Below are positions 48,001 through 59,600 of a DNA stretch of 64,000 nucleotides, one piece after another. The notes below the pieces were generated by a model that saw only the letters and a program-made list of their open reading frames with translations, was not told where the DNA came from and did not search any database. This DNA is from Trichostrongylus colubriformis (taxonomy: Eukaryota; Nematoda; Chromadorea; Rhabditida; Trichostrongylidae), in contig OZ022256.1 in the NCBI GenBank assembly GCA_963978905.1, positions 58,988,646-59,052,645 on the forward strand. Direction: 5' to 3'. The first letter of the stretch is position 1. Each line of letters opens with the position of its first letter. The translations under genes and the position numbers were made by a program.

Positions 48001-48901
48001 CGACAATACGAGCCTCTATTCCTAGCTTTCACTCACGTTAGGAGCCCACCTCTCTGGTCGGATTGATTGTGAAAGCGCAAGAGTACATATAAGGGAACAG
48101 AGGAATCGGTAGTGTTAAATGGCTTACGAGACCACTAAACACGCGAACCGTGTGGGAACTCGTAAAAATATTCGAATGGAGACGAAATTCATCCGTTAAC
48201 TTATGGATACCAACCAATTTCAAGACTCACGGGACAGCGACCTGATAGATGAGCTCGCGCCAACAGCGAGGAACAGCAAATAGCTTAAATATTTAAATTT
48301 TGGGCCACGTGGAAGGTGGGCCATCCTTTTCCGCTGTACCTGCCTGAGCAAGATTTGGCGCTCTGAAATATGAGGATGGTTCCATTTACACTGCCCTTCT
48401 TAATTTAACTGAGGCATAACCAGGAATATTTCGCAGTGATGAACCTCTTTCTTCGGGTATCGTAAAAACTTGTTTTTGGCCAGAAAGTTTCATATAGCTG
48501 CGGCCGATTCTAAACAACCTGCTTTATCGTTAAGATCTTAAGAAGTGAAAAGCGTACGGAAGGTTGTAAAATCTGTGAAGATAAGGCCATGCAATACTCG
48601 TGGAATTCGCCAGGGATGAACCTTGCTTTTTTGAAATTCGATGCTGTGTTTACCGACTGCATCAATCAAGTCTATGAGTAAGCACAATCCGATAGGAAAA
48701 ATAATGGCACCAGATTGCAGTCTTATGATTGTTACGAAATTGCAAAGCTGCTTAACAAAATTCTGAATCAGCAATTTATTACGAAAGATTTAAGAGACCT
48801 ATATTGAGTGAAATATAATAAAATGCTTTCAATCAGTTTTTTTTTCAGGTGAAGCAGGTGGTTACAATCGATCAGCGCAGAGTAGTACGATTACTGAGTA
48901 A
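33082..48901 (+). CDS. Aerolysin/ETX-MTX2-like beta-pore-forming-fold protein
   Basis: Eight exons in phase: 33082-33213, 38119-38231, 38337-38449, 42639-42748, 43256-43368, 45907-45997, 47105-47204, 48849-48901 (274 residues). The ATG lies 3 nt after TTTTGGTAG, suggesting trans-splicing. No signal peptide is evident. Exons 3-5 have the features of the aerolysin-type fold: a Ser/Thr-rich alternating amphipathic stretch (EAELTLKTPC), a conserved TLTWGVDSNV segment, then VPPHYSTEASIII and a G-N-V-T-I strand. In this fold the domain makes long beta strands that oligomerise in membranes, but many animal members have non-toxic roles. Function here is unknown. The tail is polar (AGGYNRSAQSSTITE). 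A 36-nt block at 34605-34640 might be an extra mini-exon. Introns reach 4.9 kb and are full of repeats. Confidence 0.6.
33214..38118. other. 4.9-kb first intron of the aerolysin-like gene
   Basis: Mostly unique-looking non-coding DNA with homopolymer G or C runs (about 33505, 34903, 35393, 36717). A G/C-richer patch spans 34970-36400, where chance open frames are long. A large inverted-repeat element occupies 36649-37994. No second gene is supported. Confidence 0.5.
36649..37994. mobile_element. 1.35-kb element with about 50-bp terminal inverted repeats
   Basis: The left end TATAACCCATAACCCATAAC, then CCATTTCAAGGT..CAATAGTCTGTG, is mirrored at the right by CACAGACTGACTATTATATA, then CCTTGAAATGGGTTATGGGTTATA. 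Complementarity therefore extends beyond 50 bp. The interior has no recognisable transposase. It ends 124 bases before exon 2 of the aerolysin-like gene. Confidence 0.7.
38450..42638. other. 4.2-kb third intron of the aerolysin-like gene
   Basis: Non-coding by eye. A direct repeat with period about 91 bp, GCTCAGCGCTATTTATCTATAT-like, occurs at about 39920 and 40011 in an A/T-rich patch. Nothing else was recognised. Confidence 0.45.
43369..48848. other. Introns 5-7 of the aerolysin-like gene
   Basis: Apart from exons at 45907-45997 and 47105-47204, this is A/T-rich non-coding sequence with homopolymer runs. A minus-strand open block at about 44215-44394 contains WNFQEYYVKNCGMKGSSFG and ends at a GTAAGT; it may be a relic exon. 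Confidence 0.4.
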
Positions 48902-49697
48902 AGGAACCTGCCACTTCCAGGTAACATGAAATTTCCTTCGTTGGGCGATTGCCTTCGTTCCCTAACAAATCTGGCCCATTTGGTAACTGATGTACCAGGA
49001 CGATATATGCACTTGTACTTAGAAGACATGACAAGTAAAACCTATTTCCCTTGTTTCATAGCCAGTGGTGACCCGGCGTGATATTCTTTTGAAATCTTTT
49101 TCCGGTTTGAAATTTTCCCATCTGATATAAATTGGTCTGTCTTTGGGTGATCCAGTTAAAAAAATGGGGATGTAGTCTACGGATTCCTTCTATGAAGTCA
49201 TGAAACTTGACTCCCCAGTCTCCATCTCTATCTATCCAGCGAAATCGTAGACGGATAAAGGGCGACGGCTGTCCAAGCCTGGAAGAATGCGTGGAGGGAT
49301 CAGAACAGTCAAGCATTGGACGAAGAATTTTCAGGGGGTCATATGTTGTGTTGGAAAAAAGAGGTGTCCTGCAAGAATCCTATGCATCGCAACGCTCTAC
49401 CTTCGTATAAACTAGACCCTGCTTTTGGATTGACATTGAGCTTAAAATGTTCGTAAAAGCTCCAATGATCTGCGAGTTTTCCCGGGCGCTTATCGCTAGG
49501 AAGGGATTTCCCAACACGGTGTGCGACACGTGCGAGCTATATGTAATTGGGTCCTTATGCGATCACGGTCTTACGACCGTGTTCATACCCAACTGAATGC
49601 GATTTTTGTCGCATCTGCGCATCCACGACTTGGAATTTTTGGCGATGTCACGTACCACCACGTCAGTTTATTTGCATTGTGGCAAATAGCCAAAATC

Positions 49698-49818
49698 GCG
49701 GATGCGCCATTACTCTCATTTTCTTGATCGATACGTATCTCACGCTTATTGCAAATGCGCCAGTTCTCTCAAAGCGCGGATGCGCCGATGCGCTCATTTT
49801 CTCGATCGATACGTATCT
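49698..49818. repeat. Two direct copies, 78-bp period
   Basis: GCGGATGCGCC..., CTCATTTTCTTGATCGATACGTATCT (49698-49740) recurs with few changes at 49776-49818. It lies inside a larger partly inverted region (about 49500-49945) ending near AGTATGAACGCTGCCTTA, a transposon-end-like word. Confidence 0.5.
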
Positions 49819-52369
49819 TTTACTTTACGCCAAAAATCCCATTCAGTTTAGTATGAACGCTGCCTTAGTTTTCTGGGCGTGGGATACGGGGATCGCTTCA
49901 GGACCCAACTACGTATGGTGCTCCTAGCACCGCGATCGCGTCGCGCGCAGCGGTGCAAAATCCTGTTCTAACTACGCACACCCGCTTTTCCGGGGTGAAA
50001 AGGTGGAAGTAAAGAATTCAAATGCGGATTAATTCTACATTTGTACCTTGCTTAGGCAATTGAAGCCTGAAATTGTTTGAAAGACACATTCATGTGTATC
50101 CAGCTTCTCCAATGTAATTCCATCATTTCAGTTCGCTATGAAACAAAAGATCGATCTCAAAGAAAATCCACTTGGTATGGGAAAAGAAATCATGATTGAT
50201 TAATTGTTTTATTAAATTGTTATTGTTTATTTTATTGCTTGTTTATATGATCCACACTGTCATCTAAATATATGCATTGTGAATATGTATGATGAATGCA
50301 CACATTCCTATGAAGAACATAATAAATACCAAACATATATAAATAGAATGAGCTGAGTTTTTTAATAGCGTTGCGCATCCCACAGAAAGGATTGATTACC
50401 AGCCCTTTATTAGAGACACGCTATGTATTCTATTTCTCTTCAAAATCGTAAGTGCTTCCGAAATTAACCGGCCTACATAGTGGTTTGTAGGATCAGCCAG
50501 TTTTACAGGTTCGTAGGTAACCCTCTCAGACGAACCCTACGGCTTCCCGTACTTTACAGGTAGATTTACGTCCCATTCTGTTTAGACTAAGCAAACAAAT
50601 ACCAGACAATAAACAAGCATCTCGTGAGTACCCGTGACCAATTACTAAGCATGCGATAAGACTTGCGAAACCAGTTACGGCCCTCCAGGTGGTCACCCAC
50701 TGGAACTGTGTAAGCAGAAGCTACTGCACGTGCACAGACCTACAACTTCTTACTAGGGATGCATGCTGGGACCATTCCTCGACTGCGTCTCATTATGAAA
50801 ACGATTAAAGAAATAGCAGTTAATCGAGAGGAAAAGGTGTAGTGGCAGGTGGCGTGCACTCCCATACGCACGGTGTGGGGATCAAATCCCCCGTATCAAT
50901 ACCCGCTCAGGTCAACTAAGCCATCCATCCATCCGGGGTAGGTGAGTGGATACCATACTTGATTGAAGTATGAAAATACTGCCTATTACATCGGCTGCCC
51001 CCCCCCAACTCATTGTATAGGCAAAATCGCATCCACCTACCACCACGATTCCGAATGGAACTAATGTTCGTGGCGCATCTCACAGAAAGGATTGATTAAC
51101 GCCAAGAACTTGATTCTTATGACTCTAATAGCGAACCATCACTGCTGTGAATGTTCGTAGAAAACGCTGATTAACAAAAGTGGACCAAATACCAATGAGA
51201 GACAGCACTTGGCGCATCAACGATGGATATTGTGCATCCAGTAGACCTCGGAGTTCTGTGGTGAAAGGACGGTGAAGCCGATGTGATATCGCGAGGCCTG
51301 GCAAGTGTGAGGCACGCCGCCTTGGCTCCTACTCCACCACACTCAAGATTCTGACATTCTCATCAAATGGAATACTTGTGTGCGACCATCTGAGCTCGGT
51401 GCCTCTTGCGACGGTCTACAGTCAGTCAAGCCTCGGCTTAGTGTTGTGCATTAAATCAGAAAGATAAGGAGTAGGGTTTTGGGCTTTTCGAGAAGCGCCA
51501 CGTACTTTAGTCCCGATTTAGCACACACAATGACCTGCTGGGGTCAGTCGTCACAATTCGGTGCTTCTGTCTCCTCAGACGAGTCTGGTACCAAATCATC
51601 TACCTATGAGGTATAGAAGGCTTGATTGACGTGAGCGAACATTGATGCGAATGTGATCCCCGCACTATGAGAGGGTGGTGCGCCCCATCTCTCACTACAC
51701 CATCTCAATACGTACAACAACTTATTATATAAAAATAGGTTGTTGTGTAGCAATCCTTAAGTTACGTTGTATTCATTTCCTTATATTTTTTCGACAACCT
51801 GCGAATGTTGTTATAGTGCTCGTCTGTGGGCAAAACACTTGTCCTAACAAAAATCCGCACTTCATTCGTGCTGGTTCGGGGTCAGGGCTGCCTCAGACGC
51901 ACAGGAACTAGGAGCCTCACTATGACCACCCCTCTAAGAGAACCAAATACGACCCACTCCCCTTCTATTCGACGTCTACAATACGAGTATGAGTTGCCGG
52001 ATTGTATCGTTGTGATGTGATTCAGCTATGTATCCTAACCTGAAAAAATAGTTATTATTGAGAGTTTGGATTCTAGTGCTTATCGCCGACGTCTGCACAC
52101 ACGACCCCCTACCCCCGCTCTTGTCCGGTCAACTACACCCCCCCCCCCCTGCTGTCGAGAAATGTTTGACTCCCGATGTACTCCCTTCGGGACGACGTTT
52201 GCGAGTTGCGATTGCTATATCGCAATATTGTTCTTTTTACTAATGTCGTAATCTGTTTCTTCGAAGGATTTCACAGCGTTAGTCCATGGCGCAGCGCCTC
52301 GCGCTGAAGGCGTCACGTGCACGGCAAGGCACTGTGAAACCCTGACCTAACGATATACACCAGCTGATT

Positions 52370-52607
52370 GGGTGAGGCTACTTTCTCTTGGAAATCGCGT
52401 GGCCGCCCGCGGCGAGGGCGCGGAGGGTGCGAGTGCCAGTGACAGGGCATGGCAGCCCTCAAGCGAGACAGTGTGGCAGGGGGAAGCGCAGAAAGTGACG
52501 CAGCCATACTGTGCCGCGCTCCCAAAACCAATCGATTCGCAAGTCGAACTCGCCGCGCCGCTCGCCGCCGGCGGCCACGCGATTTTTCGGAGAAAGAAGC
52601 CTCACCC
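52370..52607. mobile_element. 238-bp G/C-rich Mutator-like MITE
   Basis: Ends GGGTGAGGCTACTTTCTC and inverse GAGAAAGAAGCCTCACCC; pairing continues through CGCGTGGCCGCC. The 9-bp word CAGCTGATT flanks both sides (52361-52369 and 52608-52616). The core matches the elements at 9969-10209 and 29600-29837. It is inserted at the edge of a remnant ending CCTAACGATATACACC, the terminus of the 20431-20660 type. Confidence 0.88.
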
Positions 52608-53064
52608 CAGCTGATTCGAGTCTCATGCGGAACCAGAATTTGCTCATAACTCAGCGTCCTGTAACGAATTAAACTCAGTGTGCAGTACGCATGAATAGAG
52701 CATAAATAGCCAAAAACGGTGTTGAATACGTGATTGTTCCTTTCGCCTACCTTTTACCGATTGACTTCAACTGCAGAAAATATCTTCCCACAATATAACA
52801 AAAGTAGGTCGCTAACATCCAAAAAAATGGAAAGTGTGTGCGCCCTGTCGTGGCCTCCATTCACAAGTGCAGGAGTAGTTGTATATTGGCTCGGATTACA
52901 CAAGGATTTGCACGAACCAATGGATTCCAGTTTCTGGTAGATGTGCTACCAATTGGTTGACATGAGTGAGATGGCAGGTTTACCAGCTTCGAATAGCCTC
53001 TTCCCATGGATTACAAGTGGTACCCCTGGCAACTTGAACCACTCTACAGTTTTCTCATTGGTTG

Positions 53065-53305
53065 AGCTTATAAATAGAATAAAATTAATAACGAATTGTA
53101 CCTATATTTCCAATTCTTTTAAAAATAACCATAAATATAAATAAATAAAACAAAATATAAGACAAATAAAATAAAATAAACAAATTAGTAGATTGATTAA
53201 ATTAATGACAGAATAATACCTAAATTTTCAATTCAGTGCCCAATGGTCATAAATAGAATGAAATTAATAACAGAAAAATACCTAATTTTCAAATTCAGTG
53301 CCGTG
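53065..53305. repeat. A/T-rich imperfect tandem array
   Basis: Words such as ATAAATAGAATAAAATTAATA and AATACCTAATTTTCAATTCAGTGCC recur two to three times with drift. Confidence 0.45.
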
Positions 53306-54369
53306 AATCTGGTACTCATTTGTATGCTGCAATGGTAGGAAGCTCCTGGCTGACTTGTAGTCTTATAACTTAGTCTTATAAAAGAGTGCTGGGAGACATT
53401 AGCCCATCCATTATCGTGAAAAGGAGCTGGAACTCTCCTCCCATGGGGTTTCGTATTGCGTCAGAGACCCCTTGACTATGCAATACATTTTCATCGTAAT
53501 CGCTTCTTTTCGAGTGGTGCCATCAAGTATCCTTTGCCCATGCTCAGCCTGCGCTATCCTCACTTTGAGGTCAAAAAATGTGGTCCGCTGTGGCTAGATA
53601 AGAGGTCCTCAGCAGTTCCCTTAGGTAATGAAAAATTGGCCAAATGGCCAAAGATTTGACTAACCTTATCTGGTCAGCACAAAACACTTTGCCCCCTCCT
53701 TTCTTTGTTTCGATTCTTCCTCCACCTCCATACGGCTCTCCCTTTTGTCCACTTGTCCCATCTTTTGTAGTAATAAAAGGTGTCGCGCTCGTTTCTATCG
53801 ACCGTCGTTCTTCAATAGCTTCCGTGGGTCGGCTCTCCCGCTACTCTCAGCTCAGCTATAGTCGATTCCTTACAATTTTTAATCACTCGAAAACTTCAAT
53901 AAAAACTGCAGGTGCTATCGCAAAGAAGGGGGAGGGGGCATCTTGTGAAAATTTACTTATCTAAGCATCTTGGAGGGCAATCTGCACATTCAGGCGTATA
54001 CTTTTGCCTCAGCCTTGATGACGAAAGAAGGGGTTCCTTTCTCCCCTTAGGCTTAGATAAAAATAATGCCCATAGTGGTATGTCCCCCCCCCCTCCCTCC
54101 ATTGCGACAGCACCAAGTTGCATAATACTTATTTTATTCATACCAATTTCAAGTGATAAATAAGCTGTGATCACGATAACTCTGAGGTCATGTTTGAAGT
54201 GATTAGACGGAGATGTTTGTTTGTTACGAAATGTACACTTCATTTTGTAATGTATCTTCCAGCAAAGGTTGGTCATTTACGAATTTCAAATTTGCTTTTC
54301 CCTATTCACCAAGCGGGGCCATCATAGACTATTGCTGTTATTAATCGAAAACAACCATGCCAATCGCTT

Positions 54370-54530
54370 CGGTCGCCGTCAGACTTCGCGATTTTGCTTT
54401 TTTTGCGCTATCGCGGTTCCGCACGCGAAGTTTCTGCAATGCAAAATGCCAAAGTCGCAGTATCGCGTGCGAAAGTGCGACGCCGCAAAATCGCAGAGTT
54501 GCAAAATCGCGAAGCCCTGACGGCTGCCTT
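54370..54530. repeat. Micro-word fold-back element, copy 2
   Basis: Left end GTCGCCGTCAGACTTCGCGA, right end TCGCGAAGCCCTGACGGC. The interior cycles through GCGATTTTGC, TCGCGGTTCCGCACGCGAAG and, on the other arm, CGCAAAATCGCAGAGTTGC. Confidence 0.65.
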
Positions 54531-54654
54531 CGCTGGGTCTCTATTCCCTTTATACAGCGAGGTGCTATCGCAATGAGGGAGGGGCATTCTACTATGGCTT
54601 AGAAGGGGGAAGAAACCTCTTCTTTTCTCCACTAAGGCGTGACTTAGCGATTTT

Positions 54655-54782
54655 TGATGATTTTGCGCAGCCCCATAAGTAAAGTTGCGGCGCTACAAAG
54701 TCTCAGGGTCGCAAAACCGCGTGCGAAAGTACCGCGCATCGCGGAATCGCAGCATTGCAAAGTTGCGAAGTCTGACGGCGAT
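54655..54782. repeat. Micro-word fold-back element, copy 3
   Basis: The right end AAGTTGCGAAGTCTGACGGC is intact and the left end diverged. The interior has GGTCGCAAAACCGCGTGCGA and CATCGCGGAATCGCAGCATT. Confidence 0.55.
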
Positions 54783-55002
54783 TTTGAATCGGGTGCTATA
54801 TCGGTGGGTGGGGGGGAGGGGGACAACTTATTGACTTTTAACAATAACGTGCCTTCACATGAATAATATGCAGTAACTTTTGCTTTATAAGGCCGTACAT
54901 GTGAAGTATGCGTATAACATTTACGTACAATCTTATTACGTTAGCCACATAGGTATTAATGGCAGCATTCAACAAGTTGCCACTCCCCTTTCAGATAGTA
55001 AA

Positions 55003-55137
55003 TTACTGTTCAGAGTTCGCGAGTCGCACGTCCAGGCGATCCAGGCGGGAAGGATAAGATGCGTATCGATTAGGGGAATGGTACGCCTGAATCGCGTGAA
55101 TCGCGTGATCGTTTGAATCGCGAACTCTGAACAATGC
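55003..55137. repeat. Fold-back element with TTCAGAGTTCGCGA ends
   Basis: CTGTTCAGAGTTCGCGAGTC at the left is mirrored by ATCGCGAACTCTGAACA at the right. Repeated GAATCGCGT/GGCGATCC words fill the arms. Confidence 0.6.
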
Positions 55138-55624
55138 CCCAATAGAGCACCGACCGACCCCGAAAACTGGCTGAATTATGGAAAAATCAATCCCAATGTA
55201 AACGCTTTTGCTACTTTCGTTTCACATCAGTTACTCCACAGGATTTCCAAGGCACAGCACCCTTTACTTCACAGTCTTGTCTCATTTCTCAACATACCTC
55301 TCCATTTTTTGAATCTGTCTACTTATCGATTTACAATTTTGTCGCAATGTATAAATGCAGCCTGAGCGATCCCATTTTCATCTGCAATCACGTACGGTCC
55401 CGGCTTCGTGGCTACAGTTCATTTCACAACGCTGGATGGAGCCTGGCCTACGGACTTGGGTGAGACTGTGTCAAACTCTCTCACCCCGCCACACACTCTC
55501 ACTCTCGCCACTCAGGCCACGCCCTATCAAGCGCTCCGAAACGGACCTTGCTGACGCGTCATGACTATGTGGTATGGTTTTTTCGATTTGCCAAGCGCTC
55601 GACGCACACACTTTCAGCCTAATA

Positions 55625-55813
55625 AGGTCACGCTGCCGTCAGACTTTGCGATTTTGCGGTGTTGCGGCTCCGCACGCGACGTTGCGGCTTCGCACACGAC
55701 GTTGCGCGGCTCCGCACGCGATGTTGCGGCAATGCACAATCTCAAGGTAGTAGTATCGCGTGCGAAAGTGCGACATCGCAAAATCGCAGTATCGCAAAGA
55801 CTGACAGCGACCT
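55625..55813. repeat. Micro-word fold-back element, copy 4, TA-flanked
   Basis: AGGTCACGCTGCCGTCAGAC and inverse GTCTGACAGCGACCT, with TA at 55623-55624 and 55814-55815. The left arm has three about 21-bp variants of TTGCGGCTTCGCACACGACG. The right arm has ATCGCGTGCGAAAGTGCGAC and CATCGCAAAATCGCAG. Confidence 0.7.
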
Positions 55814-56066
55814 TAATAGGCGCACTTCATTGTAAATTGGGCCAAGTGGTCGCATCTTATTCACACGGAGATTAAATCTATTTTGTGCCTTTACGACATG
55901 AGAAGTACACCAAGAAATAATGTCATTATGGTTTTGCCCCGGAACCAGGTCTTCAATGACTTTTCGGTTTCTCCCACGAACTTTAAGTTTTTGGTGATTT
56001 TACTTCCCACTAGTAAATTATGCCTTCGGTGTTTAGTTGGTATAGTTCGCTATTTCAGTTCTGCAT

Positions 56067-56288
56067 GGCCGTTATCAGACTTTGAAATTTTGCGATTCTG
56101 CGAATCCGCGACTTTGCAAGTTTGAGATTTTGCGATTTTACGATTTTGTGGCGTCGCACTTTCGCACGCGATACTGCTGCCTTGAGAATTAGTATTTTTG
56201 GTTATATTTTATATTAAGTATATTTGTATTGGAATTTCGCGTGGAAGTCGTGAGATCGCAAAATCGCGAAGTCTGACAGGGGCCTGTT
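56067..56288. repeat. Micro-word fold-back element, copy 5
   Basis: GGCCGTTATCAGACTTTG at the left and CGCGAAGTCTGACAGGGGCC at the right are inverted. GCGATTTTACGATTTTGTGG and GATCGCAAAATCGCGAAG form the arms, with an A/T-rich middle. Confidence 0.6.
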
Positions 56289-56617
56289 AGAGGATAAATC
56301 ACGTTAGTAAACGCGCTCTACCGTACTCGGGCATCGATTTATGAACAATTTCTGCCTGGCAATTCGTTTTTTCAATATTAACTGATCCTTTTGTGTTCAC
56401 AAACTGAGGTTTTGCCAGTTACTTGTCCATTACTACATGTGCTCCCATTTTCTATATATTTTAATTGCTTTCTTTTGCTCTTATCTCGTGGTTTCTCTCT
56501 CCATTTTCACCTTTCTCATACCCTCATACCCTTCAATTTACTTGAACTGCGGTCTTGTGTTGTTTCATCATTTCTCGTACATGTATTTACATAATTTGAA
56601 TAATATCTGTAGGAGCG

Positions 56618-59600
56618 ATGAGCTCCACGAATCCCTCCAAGGACAATGGTGTTCTCGAAAAAACGTCAAATGAAACAGCAAGTGAACAAAAACAACCACA
56701 GCCCGAAGAACCTCCATCATCTTTCTGCATGGATGTAAGAGTTTTAATATTGAATGAATTTCTGCCTGCTTGTAAAGTATTATATTTGAAGGGCGCTGTG
56801 CCGAAGTCGCCTTCAGTTGATTCATCTGTCAGTTTACCAAAGACACCACCTCCTGTTATTGAAAATAAGATGGAGGCTTCACAAACGATATCCAAGCAAC
56901 AGTCTCACCTTAACCAATTGTTGGAACAGTTTCTTGCCTACGAATCTAGTCTTTCAATGACCGACTACATTAAACGATTTTATGTGAGTTTTTCAATTAA
57001 AAGGGGAGATATCTGTTTGCACACCGATTTGAACTATTTGCCAAATCTGTGGTTCCGAAGATTACGTGGCTTCTGAATTATGTGTCACCCGCCAGTGCAA
57101 GAATACATTTAGGGTGCTTGGGTTAACATTATTTTTGCCATATTTACCACTGGGTAAAGTGATAAAAGTCTTCATTGTTATATGAACTATAGACATAGAA
57201 ATGTATGGGTTACCATGATGAAAAGCGCGTTGTGAACTCAGCATCACATTTTGATTACTTCACACTGGGCAATTTCGCCGTATTATAAAATCACTCAATA
57301 GGCAGGGTTCATAGTTTTGGAATTAGCGGAATTGCAGAACTGCGGAATGCGATTCGAGGAATTATGGAATTGATGAGAAGCAGATACGTATTGATAGATA
57401 GATATTGATAGATACGTATTGATAGATATTGATAGATACGTATTGATTTCCATGCTACGAAGTTTCGAGGGGATCAGAGAAATTAAGGAAAGGAAGGTGT
57501 GGAATAGTGGAATTCGCGGAATGCAGGATTGTGGAATCTGCGTAAAAGATAGGTATTGATCGGCGTACTTTCCTAATAAAAGGCCACAAAACCGTGCTCG
57601 GCTCTATTATTGTGTATGGCGCTATTTCAGAAAGTAAAAGGAATCTCCTCTTTTTTTCCACTAAGGTCCAGGCAAAACAATGCATTTGAGTTTGGAGATT
57701 AACACAGATTCGTCCAGTACTCTTCAAGATCTTTCATTGGCATGGCATCTGATGTTTTTCTCGGTTCAGTATTTTTGATTGAATTTCTGAAGTGTTACAC
57801 ACCAGGTTTCAAAAGTAAGTGAGGAAAACTTAGATAAAAAGAAAAGTGAAATTTCCATATAGGAAGTGATTCTTCATTTATTAATCAACTCCACAGAGGC
57901 AGTGATGGAAGTACGAATGATGAGCTGCGTGGAATAACGTGCGCCTACGTAGATTCCACTCTTTTTGAAATTCTTCATTTTCGCAAATTCCACAATTGCG
58001 CATTTCCACAATTTTTCCGATCTCCCAGTCGATATTTATTTACCTTTCCCGCAGGTTCCGCAATTCGCAGTTATGCAATTTCCAAAACTATGAACGCTGC
58101 CTATATCATTCTACCATCCTTTCATACCGAATAACCGTTATTTCCGTAGAGCCAACAATTCCAGCAAATTCGACTCGAACAGGAAGCCCTTCGCACCGAT
58201 CCAGAGTATTCGACCAAATGCGCCTCAGAAAGTGTGCACGTGATGCGCAACCGCTACAGGGATATCTTGCCTTGTCAGTTTGTTTACTAGTATTTTTAAT
58301 GTTCTTTAGGTAGAGTATTATTTTTCGAGGGAGTTTTGATTGTTTTCTCGGGAATGGATGATCATTTGGAAATAAGGATTAATTCATTTCATTACAATAG
58401 CAAAAAGGTTTATTTTGATGACTAGTTTTCAGTTGGTAATTGTTACCGAAAGTAGACTATTACTTAGAGGAACTATCACGTTAAATTTTCACGACCGTTT
58501 GTGGCTATTATGTAAAGATACACATGTAAGGAAACTTATCATGGCTAGGATATTTTCGCGAACTTGTACCGCTTTACTGGGGAGTATGAACCATATGGCT
58601 GATTCGAGAAACACCCTTCAATTCTTGGCCTAAAATGTCCGTTACCTAGCAGGAACGCTATCAGTGCCTGTGACATTTCATCGTTCTTTATTACTGTACT
58701 AATTGTGGGTTTTAGCATTGATTGTTTTGTGTGCTACACAAGTGGTGATATTCGCAATCATACGGAAATCGCGCGACGAACAAGATGATCGCAGGTCTTG
58801 CTCATCAGCAGATGTAATTAGGCTGGGTGCTGCCGTACAATGATAAAGTACTCCTATGCTTGGAAAGTTATCAAGTAAAAGCTCCGAATGAGTTTGAAGC
58901 ATTCATGCAGAAGTCCAAGTAATATCTCTGTTTTGCATCACTTCATTCAGTTTTTGTCTATAATTTTAGATGATCGAAATCGCGTTGTTCTCTCATCATC
59001 CGAAGACAATCCGAACGGCTATATCAATGCATCGTTCATCAGCCTTCCAAAAGGAGTTATGCGTTTTATTGCTGCACAGGCGCCTTTACCTACTACGCTG
59101 GAAGAATGGTCGGTTAATCTTTCGCATCATGTCTTTTTTTTAGCGTATTTTTATTCTGCCGTAATTATTGTTCTGACATTTTTATGTCTTGATATCACAT
59201 GTGCGCTTATCCCAACGCACTAACTATTTCTGACTCTGCAGTGCTCATCTGTCAGTGTTGGGCATTCAATTCAATAGCTGGGTGTGGTGATCACTTGGCA
59301 AAAAGAAAGCTCTCGTTCCAAAATGATCCGAGTCTATATAAATTTCAGGTGGAAAATGGTCGACGAACAGAAAGTTGTACTCGTTGTTATGCTTTGCAAG
59401 TTGGTTGAAATGAACAAGGTAAGCTGTGACTTCAGTTTTTCATAATACTACGGTAATCCACAGATTTTTGGAACCTAGGGATATTGATGATTTTGCTTGG
59501 TGTGTGGGTAGCTGGAACCTTCTCTTTCGCTCTCTAGTAGAGTGCTTTTGCACAAATAACGGACGAGTCCGTCGTTCACTGGAGGAGTATCTTTCAGCTT

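Larger units (their letters stand above)
48902..56612. other. Repeat-dominated intergenic region
   Basis: No gene is supported. Contents, left to right: a 78-bp-period direct repeat near 49.7 kb; a dispersed word ACAGAAAGGATTGATTA at about 50387 and 51085; a half fold-back at 51905-52190; a Mutator-like MITE at 52370-52607; A/T-rich imperfect tandem copies at about 53065-53305; and a cluster of micro-word fold-back elements from 54.4 to 56.3 kb. Confidence 0.55.

Noticed and set aside
50821..50935. tRNA- or SINE-like word GGTGTGGGGATCAAATCCCC resembling a B box
   Set aside because: No foldable tRNA, no convincing A box and no poly(A) tail or target duplication.
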